From Rhizobium sp. BK376 (lineage in GTDB: Bacteria > Pseudomonadota > Alphaproteobacteria > Rhizobiales > Rhizobiaceae), in NCBI RefSeq assembly GCF_004341625.1, contig NZ_SLZG01000002.1:620001-684000 (forward strand): a stretch of DNA of 64,000 nucleotides, given 5' to 3'. The position numbers and the translations under genes were made by a program. The notes under the pieces are model-generated. The model searched no databases. It worked only from the letters and a program-made list of their open reading frames with translations, and had not been told where the DNA came from. Positions 55,493 to 63,949 of the stretch are shown here, in pieces (positions within the stretch are counted from its first letter, which is position 1; each line of letters starts with the position of its first letter).

Positions 55493-56680
55493 ATGCAGCG
55501 AAACGAGTTGATGGATGGGCTGCGGGGATACTTCCTCGTCTTCATGCTGATCAACCACCTCATCTTTATCGGCGGCTACTGGATGCTGCTGATCAACCAC
55601 AATCAGCTGGCTTTCGTCGAGGATGCGCAGGGCTTCGTCTTCCTGTCGGGCCTGCTTGTCGGCATGGTTTATAGCCGGAAGATGGCCAAGAGCGGCTATG
55701 AGGCGGCGAGCCGGCAGATCTGGGGGCGGGCCTTCGAGCTCTATCGCTATGCAATGGCGACGGTTCTCGTCGTTTTGTTGGCCGCAATGATCCTGCCGCA
55801 TGCCCGGCACATCTGGTTCGACTGGCTGGGCGGAACGAGCTTCAGGGATCCGCTGCGGCTTGCGGCGATCGCGGCATTCCTTTTCCAGCCGACCTTCATG
55901 GATATCCTGCCGCAATATGTCGTCTACATGCTGCTTGCGCCGCCGGTGGTCTGGCTCTGCCTGCGCGGCCGCTGGCTCGAAGTGATGTTCGTTTCCGCTG
56001 CGCTGTGGATGGCAGCGCAGCTCGGCCTGCAACGGCTGGTGACCGAGGCCGTGAACAATTGGCTGCTGCGAGGCGACCAGCAGGGCATTCGTGTCAGCTT
56101 CAATCTGCTGGGCTGGCAGATCGTCTTCTTTTCAGGGCTCGTTCTCGGCGTGCTGACCGCAAGCAGGAAGGTGGATTGGTCCAAGGTCTTTCGCCCGGAA
56201 GCGACATTGCTGCCGAAACTGGCGCTCAGCATCTGCATCTTCTTCCTGCCGCTCAGGATCGCGACGGCGCATGACCTGTTGCCGCAATCGGTGCTCGACA
56301 AGTTCACGACGATGGAAGTCCGCGCCGATTTCAGCCTCGTCTATCTCATCAATTTCCCCGCGGCTGCGATCGTGCTGGTCTGGCTGCTGATTGCTGGACC
56401 GAAGCATGCGAGCCCGCGTATCCGCTCCTTCGCCGCCGGCGCGCGGTGGGTTCTTTCCCTGAGTTTCCTGCGGCTGCTCGGCCGGCATTCGCTGCATGTC
56501 TATGTCTGGCATGTCGCGATCGTCTATCTGGTCTACTATATCGACCAGCGGACGCCGCAGTTCTCCCAACTCACGAAGACCCTGATCGCGCTGATTTCGG
56601 TCATGCTGCTTTCGCTGCCGGCGCTATGGCGCGAGCGCAAGAGGCTGGGTGGAGAGCCGCCGGCGATCGTGCCGGGCTGA
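55493..56680 (+). CDS. OpgC-type acyltransferase membrane protein
   Basis: A 395-residue inner membrane protein of the OpgC family: it begins QRNELMDGLRGYFLVFMLIN with the family's conserved D-G-x-R-G segment, followed by about ten transmembrane segments. OpgC proteins put succinyl groups on periplasmic glucans; in rhizobia related proteins modify cyclic beta-glucans. ATG 55493 is used rather than an upstream TTG. It is monocistronic between aatA and chaA. Confidence 0.85.
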   Translation: MQRNELMDGLRGYFLVFMLINHLIFIGGYWMLLINHNQLAFVEDAQGFVFLSGLLVGMVYSRKMAKSGYEAASRQIWGRAFELYRYAMATVLVVLLAAMILPHARHIWFDWLGGTSFRDPLRLAAIAAFLFQPTFMDILPQYVVYMLLAPPVVWLCLRGRWLEVMFVSAALWMAAQLGLQRLVTEAVNNWLLRGDQQGIRVSFNLLGWQIVFFSGLVLGVLTASRKVDWSKVFRPEATLLPKLALSICIFFLPLRIATAHDLLPQSVLDKFTTMEVRADFSLVYLINFPAAAIVLVWLLIAGPKHASPRIRSFAAGARWVLSLSFLRLLGRHSLHVYVWHVAIVYLVYYIDQRTPQFSQLTKTLIALISVMLLSLPALWRERKRLGGEPPAIVPG

Positions 56681-56738
56681 CGATTTCCTGCCTTCGCAAT
56701 CCGATTCAGCACTTCGCCCCAAGCCCTTGAAATCAGAT

Positions 56739-57833
56739 TCAAAGCCCGAGCGCCGTCAGCATGATGAAGGTGGCGAAGAGGATGAAATGGGTCATGCCTT
56801 CGATGGCGTTCGTTTCGCCGTCGTTGAGGTTGATCGCGGCCGCAATCAGCGTGATGAGGATCATCACCGTCTGTACCGGTGACATGGCCATGACGAAGGG
56901 CTGGCCGGTATAGAGCGCTATCGCCTCCATGACGGGCACGGTCAGAATGACCGTCGAGAGCGAGGCGCCCATGGCGATGTTGACGGTCGCCTGCATCCGA
57001 TTCCTGAGGGCTGCGCGCAGGGCGGTCAGGATTTCCGGTGCAGCTGATATCGCCGCGACCACGATGGCCGCAACCGCCGGCGGGGCGCCGCTGTCCTTCA
57101 AGCCTGTCGTCATGAAGGTGGACATGAATTCCGCCAGGACACCGATGATCACGACTCCGACGACGATCGTGCCGATCGAGGTGGCGGTCGAATTGTCTTC
57201 GTGGTCTTCCTCGGCGCCATGCAATTTCTTTTCCGTACGCGGATAGCTGTAGCTGAAGAAATAGCTGTGCTGGCCGACCTGCATGCGCAGGAAGAGGGCG
57301 TAGAGGGCGATCATGGCAAAGATCGTGAATGCAGAGTAATAGTGCCATTTCGCATCGGGGATGAATTCCGGCACGATCATCGAGATGCCCATGGCGGTCA
57401 GGATCATCACGCCATAGGTCTTGCCAGAGTCGTCATTATAGGGCTGCTCGCCATGCTTCAGTCCGCCGAGCAGGGCGGCAAGGCCAAGGATGCCGTTGAT
57501 ATCGAGCATGACGGCCGAATAGATGGTGTCGCGCACCAGGGTGGGGGAGCTCTCTGCGCCATTCATCAGGATGGCCAGGATGATGACCTCGACGGCGACC
57601 GCCGACAGCGTCAGGATCATCGTGCCATAGGGATCGCCGACCTTGGCGGCCAGGATTTCGGCATGGTGAGCCACGCGCATAGACGCGAGTACGATGGTGG
57701 CGATCAGGACGACCGCGCCCACAATTGCCCCAAGACGACCCATTTCAAGGATCGCGTGTTCCGTTACGAATGCCGCGATCGCAACGATGACCGCAAGGAT
57801 CAGAAATTTCTCTTCCCGCAATATACCGGCCAT
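56739..57833 (-). CDS. chaA: Calcium/proton antiporter ChaA family
   Basis: A 364-residue antiporter with about eleven helices and the two alpha repeats of Ca2+/cation antiporters: one in SAVAVEVIILAILMNGAESS, the other in AAISAAPEILTALRAALRNR. A central loop is acidic and His-rich (EKKLHGAEEDHEDN), as in ChaA. It exports Ca2+ or Na+ in exchange for protons. It converges with the OpgC-type gene; the gap of 58 bases shows no terminator. Confidence 0.92.
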   Translation of the reverse strand: MAGILREEKFLILAVIVAIAAFVTEHAILEMGRLGAIVGAVVLIATIVLASMRVAHHAEILAAKVGDPYGTMILTLSAVAVEVIILAILMNGAESSPTLVRDTIYSAVMLDINGILGLAALLGGLKHGEQPYNDDSGKTYGVMILTAMGISMIVPEFIPDAKWHYYSAFTIFAMIALYALFLRMQVGQHSYFFSYSYPRTEKKLHGAEEDHEDNSTATSIGTIVVGVVIIGVLAEFMSTFMTTGLKDSGAPPAVAAIVVAAISAAPEILTALRAALRNRMQATVNIAMGASLSTVILTVPVMEAIALYTGQPFVMAMSPVQTVMILITLIAAAINLNDGETNAIEGMTHFILFATFIMLTALGL

Positions 57834-58065
57834 GCCCTGACTTGACGCTCCGCTTTCGATTCATTGCCACAATCTAAGGTAATGATTTTACGCATCAAGC
57901 GTTTAAGGAAGCATAGAGATTTGCAGTCGGGCGGTTTTAATGGAATACTGCGATCAATGGTTCGTAGGACGCATGACGCGGTATCCTAGACAGAGTGGGC
58001 AAGCCGCGACCGACCCCAGCAATGCGCGGCCCGCGACCTTTCCAGGGATCGAGAGGAGGCATTGT

Positions 58066-58347
58066 ATGGTCAAAGTCACTTACGAAATCGTGCCGCATGA
58101 CGGGGGCTGGGCTTACCGGTTCGGCGGCGTCTATTCCGAGGCGTTTCCGACGCATGCGGAAGCGGTGGAGGCTGCGCGGATCGTAGCAGCGGAACAGCAG
58201 GTCGGCGGCGACGATGCCGAAATCAGCTATCAGGACGAAAAAGGCCGTTGGCACGAGGAATATACCGACGGTGGCGATCGGCCGGAGACCGAAGTCGTCG
58301 ATGGCAAGAACCATTTCCCGCCGGCGGAAAATGCTCCCGGCGCCTGA
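58066..58347 (+). CDS. DUF2188 small protein
   Basis: A 93-residue acidic protein matching DUF2188: VTYEIVPHDGGWAYRFGGVY with the typical VxPxxGGW start and a helix HAEAVEAARIVAAEQQVG. The family is common in soil bacteria and has no known function. A GAGAGGAGG site precedes the ATG. It converges with the LysR gene at 58390. Confidence 0.88.
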   Translation: MVKVTYEIVPHDGGWAYRFGGVYSEAFPTHAEAVEAARIVAAEQQVGGDDAEISYQDEKGRWHEEYTDGGDRPETEVVDGKNHFPPAENAPGA

Positions 58348-58389
58348 TCCATCCATATTTCCTGCTTCGCGCCACGTCGATGGCGCCGG

Positions 58390-59274
58390 TCAGGCGATAT
58401 AATCCTTGAGCCCTTCGACCAATGCGTCGAAGGCGACGCGGCAGCGTGGCGAGGATTTCAGATTTTCGTGCATCACAACCCACGTTTCCAGCGAGATCGA
58501 GATCTCAGGCAGCAGGTGTATGAGATCGGCATCCTGTTTTGCCAGCGGGTTCTGAAAGAAGCCGACGCCCAGTCCGCAGCGCACAGCATTCAACAGCGCG
58601 ATGCTGTGATCCGATCTGAAGGCAAAGGAAATGCCGTCCAGCATCGGATATCGCTTCGTCATGAGGCGGGTATAGGCCGTCTGGCGATCGAAGCCGATCA
58701 GGCGGTGACTGCGCAGTTCCTCGACTGATCGCGGTTCGCCATATTGCTCCAGATAATCCCGATGCGCGAAGAAGCCGAGCCGGATCGTGCCGATATGGCG
58801 GGCGAGCAGCGCGTCCTGCGATGGCTCGACCATGCGCACCGCGATATCAGCCTCGCGCTGCAGGAGGTCTTCAAGATTGTCGGAGGCCGACAGTTCGATC
58901 GTCAGGCCTGGATGCGCTCTCTGCAGCTTTGCCAGGATGGGCGGCAATATTTCGACGCCGACCACTTCGCTGGCGCTGATGCGGACGGTCCCGCCGATCC
59001 CTTCATTGCCGCCGGATGCAGCCCGCAACAGCGCGGCGGTCGTGCTTTCCAGCATCTCGGCATAAGGCTTCAGCGCAAGGGCGGCATCGGTCGGAAGCAA
59101 TCCCTGTTGCGAGCGGGTGAAGAGCTCGGTTCCGAGTGCTTTTTCAAGCGCCTCCACGTGGCGGCCGATGGTCGGCTGCGTCAGACCGAGGTCACGTGCC
59201 GCACCCGACAGCGAGCCTTGCCGCAGCACGGCGAGGAGGGTGCGATAATAGTCCCAGTTCGGTTCGTTGATCAT
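58390..59274 (-). CDS. LysR-family transcriptional regulator
   Basis: A 294-residue LysR regulator: HTH in LLAVLRQGSLSGAARDLGLT and IGRHVEALEKALGTELFTRS, followed by the effector domain. The start ATG 59274 (MINEPNWDYYRTL) matches the family; upstream starts would add a tail that lies over the divergent gene's leader. It is divergent from an NAD(P)-binding oxidoreductase gene, which it probably controls. An AT-rich palindromic stretch sits at its start. Confidence 0.93.
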   Translation of the reverse strand: MINEPNWDYYRTLLAVLRQGSLSGAARDLGLTQPTIGRHVEALEKALGTELFTRSQQGLLPTDAALALKPYAEMLESTTAALLRAASGGNEGIGGTVRISASEVVGVEILPPILAKLQRAHPGLTIELSASDNLEDLLQREADIAVRMVEPSQDALLARHIGTIRLGFFAHRDYLEQYGEPRSVEELRSHRLIGFDRQTAYTRLMTKRYPMLDGISFAFRSDHSIALLNAVRCGLGVGFFQNPLAKQDADLIHLLPEISISLETWVVMHENLKSSPRCRVAFDALVEGLKDYIA

Positions 59275-59287
59275 ACATTTTTGTATA
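59271..59287. promoter_or_regulatory. Possible LysR binding region
   Basis: An AT-rich imperfect palindrome (ATACA-TTTT-TGTAT) lies between the divergent LysR and oxidoreductase genes, partly over the LysR start codon. It has the T-N11-A type spacing; a single site, so low confidence. Confidence 0.35.
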
Positions 59288-59367
59288 CTTACTGCACGCA
59301 TTTCGTCAATTTCGTTTATCGGGCGCGTACGGCATAGTCTGCTCATCGATTTACCAAGGAGTTGATC

Positions 59368-60336
59368 ATGACCGATACGGCAGAGAAGACGGCATTGATA
59401 CTGGGCGCGACCGGCGGCATCGGCGGGGCGATTGCTCGGAAGCTGCTGGCCAAGGGATGGCGCATCCGCGCGCTCAATCGGGACGCAGCGAAGGCGGCGC
59501 AGAAGGCGCCTGATTTCGAATGGATCCAGGGCGATGCCATGAATGCCGGCGATGTTCTGAGGGCTGCGCAAGGCGCGGAACTAATCGTCCATGGGGTCAA
59601 TCCGCCCGGCTACCGGGATTGGGAGAAGCTGGTTCTGCCGATGCTCGACAACACGGTTGCCGCCGCTCGCGTTGTCGGCGCGCGGATCGTTCTTCCCGGC
59701 ACGGTCTATAATTTCGGCCCCGACGCCTTTCCCGTTCTGACGGAGGAAAGCCCGCAGCATCCCGTGACCAAGAAGGGGAGGATCCGCGTCGAGATGGAGA
59801 AGCGGCTGAAAGTAGCCGCCGAGAATGGCAATAGCGTCATCATCGTGCGGGCCGGCGATTTCTTCGGTCCCGGCGCCACGGGCAATAGCTGGTTCTCGGC
59901 GATGGTGACGCCGGGCAAGCCGGTCAAGACGATCAAGAACCCGACGCGCTATGGCATCGGCCATCAATGGGCCTATCTGCCTGATGTGGCAGAGACGGTG
60001 GTGCGGCTAGTCGAACGGGCCGATCAACTGCCTGCCTTCGCGGTCTATCACATGGACGGCCATTTCGATCACGACGGCAAGCAGATCGTCGAGGCGATCA
60101 AGAGGGTGACCGGTAGCACAGCAAAGATCACTGCCTTTCCCTGGTGGATCGTCCCCTTGGCAGCGCCCTTCGTCACGTTGATGCGCGAGGTCAAGGAGAT
60201 GCGCTACCTCTGGACCGAGAAGATGCGGATGAAGAACGATCGTCTAGTGGCGACGCTCGGAGAGGAGCCTCATACCGATCTCGACGAAGGCGTGCGCCAG
60301 GCGCTCATTTCGCTCGGGTGCCTTCCGGCAAGGTGA
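59368..60336 (+). CDS. NAD(P)-dependent oxidoreductase (extended SDR / epimerase type)
   Basis: A 322-residue Rossmann-fold protein: TALILGATGGIGGAIARKLL at residues about 9-28 is the NAD(P)-binding loop (TGxxGxxG type), and ARIVLPGTVYNFGPDAFPVL holds a Tyr of the extended-SDR active site region. The substrate is unknown. AAGGAG precedes ATG 59368. It is divergent from the LysR gene, its probable regulator. Confidence 0.88.
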   Translation: MTDTAEKTALILGATGGIGGAIARKLLAKGWRIRALNRDAAKAAQKAPDFEWIQGDAMNAGDVLRAAQGAELIVHGVNPPGYRDWEKLVLPMLDNTVAAARVVGARIVLPGTVYNFGPDAFPVLTEESPQHPVTKKGRIRVEMEKRLKVAAENGNSVIIVRAGDFFGPGATGNSWFSAMVTPGKPVKTIKNPTRYGIGHQWAYLPDVAETVVRLVERADQLPAFAVYHMDGHFDHDGKQIVEAIKRVTGSTAKITAFPWWIVPLAAPFVTLMREVKEMRYLWTEKMRMKNDRLVATLGEEPHTDLDEGVRQALISLGCLPAR

Positions 60337-60454
60337 GGCGCCGATAGGAGAGGGCGGCACACAGGCCCCGCTACCACGAAAGGCTTCTAGTTTTCACCCG
60401 ATGCGAAATCGAATAACATCCCGTCGTCAGAGATTGTAAAAGAGGGCAATAGGG

Positions 60455-60721
60455 ATGTCGTTGCAGCCGATTCACCACGGGCTCACGAGGGCAGTTGCCT
60501 TGGGCATCCTGATTATTCTTCCGGCTGTCGTCTTGGTGTCCTGCTCGACGGCCAGCCGCCAATCAACTGCGGCTGCAAGCAAATCGACCGAAACCGATAA
60601 AGAAAAAGCCGCCGCCCGTCAGCGATGGGCAGACAGGGTGCAGCGAGACAACAGTTTGGATTCGAGCGGATCGCAACCGGGTTACTACGGGTCGTCTTTC
60701 GGCCCACGAATCACCTGGTGA
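60455..60721 (+). CDS. Small lipoprotein of unknown function
   Basis: An 88-residue protein with a lipoprotein signal (ALGILIILPAVVLVSC) and a Ser/Lys-rich remainder (STASRQSTAAASKSTETDKE) ending in PRITW. AGAGGG precedes the ATG by 8 bases. It resembles small rhizobial lipoproteins of unknown role. It converges with the ene-reductase gene, whose terminator lies in between. Confidence 0.6.
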   Translation: MSLQPIHHGLTRAVALGILIILPAVVLVSCSTASRQSTAAASKSTETDKEKAAARQRWADRVQRDNSLDSSGSQPGYYGSSFGPRITW

Positions 60722-60785
60722 TCAAGGCTGAGCCGGCCCCAGTGGACGCTCGATGCTCTGAGATGTCTTCCTTAGAAACGCTCCC

Positions 60786-60819
60786 AATAAAATCGCCGGC
60801 AACGCTTGCGTTGCCGGCG
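60786..60819 (-). terminator. Rho-independent terminator of the ene-reductase operon
   Basis: CGCCGGCAACG and CGTTGCCGGCG form an 11-bp perfect stem with a 4-base loop; on the reverse strand ATTTTATT follows. Confidence 0.85.
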
Positions 60820-60886
60820 GCTGTTGATCGCCGCCCGATCAGAGGCTGAACCGGGAGGCGACTTTGTGTCTTGGTGGGCGCGCAGA

Positions 60887-61999
60887 TCAGGCCGCGTCCA
60901 AAGCCGGATAGTCCGTATAGCCCTTGGCGCCTTGACCACCATAGAGGTTGGCCGAGTCCACCGCGGTCAGCGGTGCATTTTCCTTCAGGCGACGGACCAG
61001 ATCCGGATTGGCGATGAACGGCTTTCCGAAGGCGACGACGTCGGCCTTGCCGCTGTCGATGGCAGCAACCGCCATGTCCTTGTCATAGCCATTGTTGGTC
61101 ATCCAGGCGGCCTTGCCGCCGGCTGCCTTGTAGGCTGCGTGGAGCGCGTCATAATCGAAGGGCAGGAAGTCGCGTGCGCCGCCGGTCTGGCCTTCGACGA
61201 TATGGATGTAGGACAGGCCGTATTTGGCCAGGCCTTCGACGACATAGGTGAAGAGCTGCTGCGGGTCGGCGTCGGAAACATCGCCCGATGGCGTTACCGG
61301 GGAGATACGGATCGCGGTGCGGCCTGCACCGATCTCCTTCGTGACGGCATCGACGACCTCGAAGAGCAAGCGGGCGCGGTTTTCGATCGAGCCGCCATAC
61401 TGGTCGGTACGGTCGTTGACGTTGGAGCGCAGGAACTGGTCGAGCAGGTAGCCGTTGGCACCATGAATTTCGACACCGTCGAAGCCGGCTTCGTCGATCG
61501 CCGCACGGGCTGCCTTGCGGTAATCTTCAACGATGCCCGGAATCTCGGAGGTTTCCAGCGCGCGGGGTTCGGAAACGTCAGCGAAGCCGCCGGTGCCGTC
61601 GGCGTTGACAAGGTAGGTCTTGGCATTGGCGCGCTTATTGGTCGATGAGACCGGCTTGCCGTCGTTCGGCTGCAGCGTCGTGTGGGAAATACGGCCGACG
61701 TGCCACATCTGGACGACGATCTTGCCGCCGGCAGCGTGAACGGCGTCGGTGACCTTTTTCCAGCCTGCCAGTGCTTCCTTGGTGTAGAGGCCGGGAACGT
61801 CGGCATAGCCTTGGCCCTGATGCGTGATCGCCGTTGCTTCGGTGATGATCAGGCCGGCCGTTGCGCGCTGGCGATAGTATTCGACGTTCAACTCGTTTGG
61901 AACGGCATTCGGGGAGCGGTTGCGGGTCAACGGCGCCATGACGACACGGTTGGTGAGGGAAATATCGCCGAGCATAATCGGCTCGAAAAGCTTGGTCAT
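60887..61999 (-). CDS. Old yellow enzyme-type alkene reductase
   Basis: A 370-residue flavin ene-reductase of the NemA/OYE type. MAPLTRNRSPNAVPNELNVE holds the FMN-site opening, VVQMWHVGRISH the catalytic His/Asn pair region, and FDGVEIHGANGYLLDQFLRS the substrate site. Such enzymes reduce quinones, nitroesters and unsaturated aldehydes and protect against electrophiles. It is the last gene of an ArsR-MFS-OYE unit. ATG 61999 is used; the longer frame upstream is leader. Confidence 0.93.
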   Translation of the reverse strand: MTKLFEPIMLGDISLTNRVVMAPLTRNRSPNAVPNELNVEYYRQRATAGLIITEATAITHQGQGYADVPGLYTKEALAGWKKVTDAVHAAGGKIVVQMWHVGRISHTTLQPNDGKPVSSTNKRANAKTYLVNADGTGGFADVSEPRALETSEIPGIVEDYRKAARAAIDEAGFDGVEIHGANGYLLDQFLRSNVNDRTDQYGGSIENRARLLFEVVDAVTKEIGAGRTAIRISPVTPSGDVSDADPQQLFTYVVEGLAKYGLSYIHIVEGQTGGARDFLPFDYDALHAAYKAAGGKAAWMTNNGYDKDMAVAAIDSGKADVVAFGKPFIANPDLVRRLKENAPLTAVDSANLYGGQGAKGYTDYPALDAA

Positions 62000-62052
62000 A
62001 AGCTGTCCTTTCAGGTTTTCGATTGGAAGGGGTAGGAGGGGGTAGGAGGTGA

Positions 62053-63213
62053 TCAGGAGGGAAGCGTCGCCTTCGAGCGGACGGTTACGAATGTCAGGCC
62101 GACGAAGACGAGCCCGATGACGGCCATAGCGGCGCTGGCGATCGGGACCTCCGAAAGAGAATAGCCGCGGTTCAGAACCGTGCCGCCCACCCAGGCACCG
62201 AGCGCATTGCCAATATTGAAGGCGCCGATGTTGATGGTGGAAACGAGGTTCGGCGCGTCCTTGCCGAAAGTGACGACGCTGATCTGTAGCGCCGGCACTG
62301 CGGCAAATGTCGCGATGGCCCATATGAAGAGAGTGATCTCGGCCGGGACAACGGCGCGGCTCGTTAGCGTGAAGACGGCGGCCGTCAGGGCCATGGCAGC
62401 AAAGACGCCGGCAAGCGTCGCATCCAGCCGCCAGTCTGCGAGCTTGCCGCCGACAAGATTGCCGATCGTCAGGCCGATGCCGATGAGGAACAGGGTCCAG
62501 GTAACACCATCCGGAGAGACGCCGGTAACATCACGCAGCAGCGGTGCGATATAGGTGAAGAGCGCGAACATGGCAGAGGAGAAGGACACAGTCGTCAGCA
62601 GCGCAAGCAGAAGACCGGAGCCGCGCAGCGCCGAAACCTCGTGCATCAGATTGCGCTGACGGGCTTCCTCGCCCTTCGGCAAGACCAGCATCAAACCGGC
62701 GATGGACGCGACACCCAGCAGTGTGACGACCCAAAAGGGTGCACGCCATCCATAGGCCTGGCCGATGGCTGTGCCGGCAGGCACGCCCAGCACGTTTGCA
62801 AGCGTCAGACCGGTGAACATCAAGGCGAGGGCACGGGCCTTGCGGTCTTCGGTGACGAGGTTCGCTGCGACAACCGAGCCGATGCCGAAGAAGGCGCCGT
62901 GGCAAAGTGCTGTGACCACGCGGGCGATCATCAGGACCCAATAGTTAGGGGAGATCGCACAGAGCAGGTTCCCGAGAATGAACAAGCCCATCAGAAAGAT
63001 GAGGGTCGTTCGCTGGCGCAGATGCGACGTGGAAATCGCCATGATGGGGGCGCCAATCGCAACCGCGAGCGCATAACCCGTCACGAGCCAGCCGGCCTGT
63101 GGAATGGTGATGGCAAGATCGGTGGAGACCTCGGGCAACAGGCCCATGATGACGAATTCGGTTGTCCCGATCGCGAAGGAGCTGAGCGCCAGCACCAGGA
63201 GAGCAACAGGCAT
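62053..63213 (-). CDS. MFS transporter (DHA1-like)
   Basis: A 386-residue major facilitator with twelve helices: LLVLALSSFAIGTTEFVIMG opens the DHA1-type family (AraJ/YdhP-like), and the conserved loop GAPIMAISTSHLRQRTTLIF lies between helices 2 and 3. Such carriers export sugars or drugs. The ATG at 63213 sits 2 bases after the ArsR stop, so it is translationally linked to the regulator and transcribed with it; the ene-reductase follows 54 bases further on. Confidence 0.92.
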   Translation of the reverse strand: MPVALLVLALSSFAIGTTEFVIMGLLPEVSTDLAITIPQAGWLVTGYALAVAIGAPIMAISTSHLRQRTTLIFLMGLFILGNLLCAISPNYWVLMIARVVTALCHGAFFGIGSVVAANLVTEDRKARALALMFTGLTLANVLGVPAGTAIGQAYGWRAPFWVVTLLGVASIAGLMLVLPKGEEARQRNLMHEVSALRGSGLLLALLTTVSFSSAMFALFTYIAPLLRDVTGVSPDGVTWTLFLIGIGLTIGNLVGGKLADWRLDATLAGVFAAMALTAAVFTLTSRAVVPAEITLFIWAIATFAAVPALQISVVTFGKDAPNLVSTINIGAFNIGNALGAWVGGTVLNRGYSLSEVPIASAAMAVIGLVFVGLTFVTVRSKATLPS

Positions 63214-63214
63214 A

Positions 63215-63508
63215 TCAAAGTTCCTTTTGCAGGCAGGCGAGGAATTCAGCGATGACTTCCTCATTGCGCTTGTAAAAAACCCATTGGCCGACGCGCTTGG
63301 TCGTCACCAGCCCGGCGCGGTGAAGGATGCCGAGATGGGAGGACATGGTGGATTGGGAGAGACCGCAGCGCTCGAACTGGCTGGCACAGACGCCCATGTC
63401 GAGCGGATGCTCCTGGTCAGCAAAATGCTCTTCCGGGTTCTTGAGCCAGTTGAGGATATCCAACCGCACCGGATTGGAAAGCGCCTTCAGAATTTCGTCC
63501 CTGTCCAT
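63215..63508 (-). CDS. ArsR-family transcriptional regulator
   Basis: A 97-residue ArsR regulator with a winged HTH (RCGLSQSTMSSHLGILHRAG) and two Cys residues in MGVCASQFERCGLS, a candidate redox or electrophile sensor pair. It is the first gene of a unit with an MFS transporter and an ene-reductase, suggesting electrophile or quinone sensing (inference). Just upstream is a four-half-site operator at 63525-63562, typical of autoregulation. Confidence 0.92.
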   Translation of the reverse strand: MDRDEILKALSNPVRLDILNWLKNPEEHFADQEHPLDMGVCASQFERCGLSQSTMSSHLGILHRAGLVTTKRVGQWVFYKRNEEVIAEFLACLQKEL

Positions 63509-63524
63509 GGCAAACGTCCATTAC

Positions 63525-63562
63525 ATCGAAATTTCTCGATACATGTATCGACGCTTTTCGAT
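63525..63562. promoter_or_regulatory. Four-half-site operator upstream of arsR
   Basis: ATCGA (63525-63529), TCGAT (63536-63540), ATCGA (63547-63551) and TCGAT (63558-63562) alternate in orientation at exactly 11-bp intervals; the central 16 bases form a perfect palindrome. The spacing allows two ArsR dimers on one face of the DNA. Confidence 0.7.
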
Positions 63563-63631
63563 ATATCAAGGGGCGAAAGCGCGATTGGACGAGAAATTCT
63601 TCCGGAGCATAGCTTCGCATAAATTTTGAGC

Positions 63632-63748
63632 AAAAAAAGAGGGCCACCGGAGTAAACCAGGGCCCTATAGGTATGAAGGTCAAAAACCTCCAGAGGGGAA
63701 CAGCTGCTGCGGTGGAACTGGGAGGAAAGCCACCATGTGCATCAGCTA
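63632..63748 (-). ncRNA. Small RNA, tandem copy 1 (cuckoo/alpha-r14-like, anti-Shine-Dalgarno loop)
   Basis: On the reverse strand a transcript beginning near 63748 would form a 5' hairpin from AGCTG and CAGCT around an inner GGTGG/CCACC stem whose loop displays CTTTCCTCCC, an anti-Shine-Dalgarno-like sequence. The 3' end is a Rho-independent terminator: GGGCC and GGCCC arms (63665-63641) followed by a seven-residue T-run. Possible -35 TTGCGC (63782-63777) and -10 CATACC (63759-63754) lie 17 bases apart. Sixty-five bases (63683-63747) are identical in copy 2. Family membership is by architecture only. Confidence 0.7.
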
Positions 63749-63833
63749 TGTGCGGTATGATCTTTTATTGTGCAGTGCGCAATGCTTTTTTGTGCAGGGC
63801 AGCTATGCATTTGGGCGCTCAGGCCGAAACAGG

Positions 63834-63949
63834 AAAAAAAAAGGGCCGCTGGAATAACCAGGGCCCGTATAGGTGTGAAGGTTAAAACCTCCAGAGGGGA
63901 ACAGCTGCTGCGGTGGAACTGGGAGGAAAGCCACCATGTGCATCAGCTG
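63834..63949 (-). ncRNA. Small RNA, tandem copy 2 (cuckoo/alpha-r14-like)
   Basis: The same architecture as copy 1, shifted by 201 bases: identical core 63884-63948, anti-Shine-Dalgarno loop CTTTCCTCCC, terminator arms GGGCC/GGCCC with a T-run of nine at 63842-63834. Candidate -35 TTGTTA (63983-63978) and -10 CATATC (63960-63955), again 17 bases apart. The flanks and terminators differ between copies while the core is unchanged, which points to selection on the RNA. Further copies could lie beyond the window's end. Confidence 0.7.

Noticed and set aside
63735..63857. 40-codon plus-strand ORF starting in sRNA copy 1 after a GGAGG site
   Set aside because: In copy 2 the same start is followed by a stop after four codons, so the SD-like sequence is better read as the complement of the anti-SD loop on the other strand.
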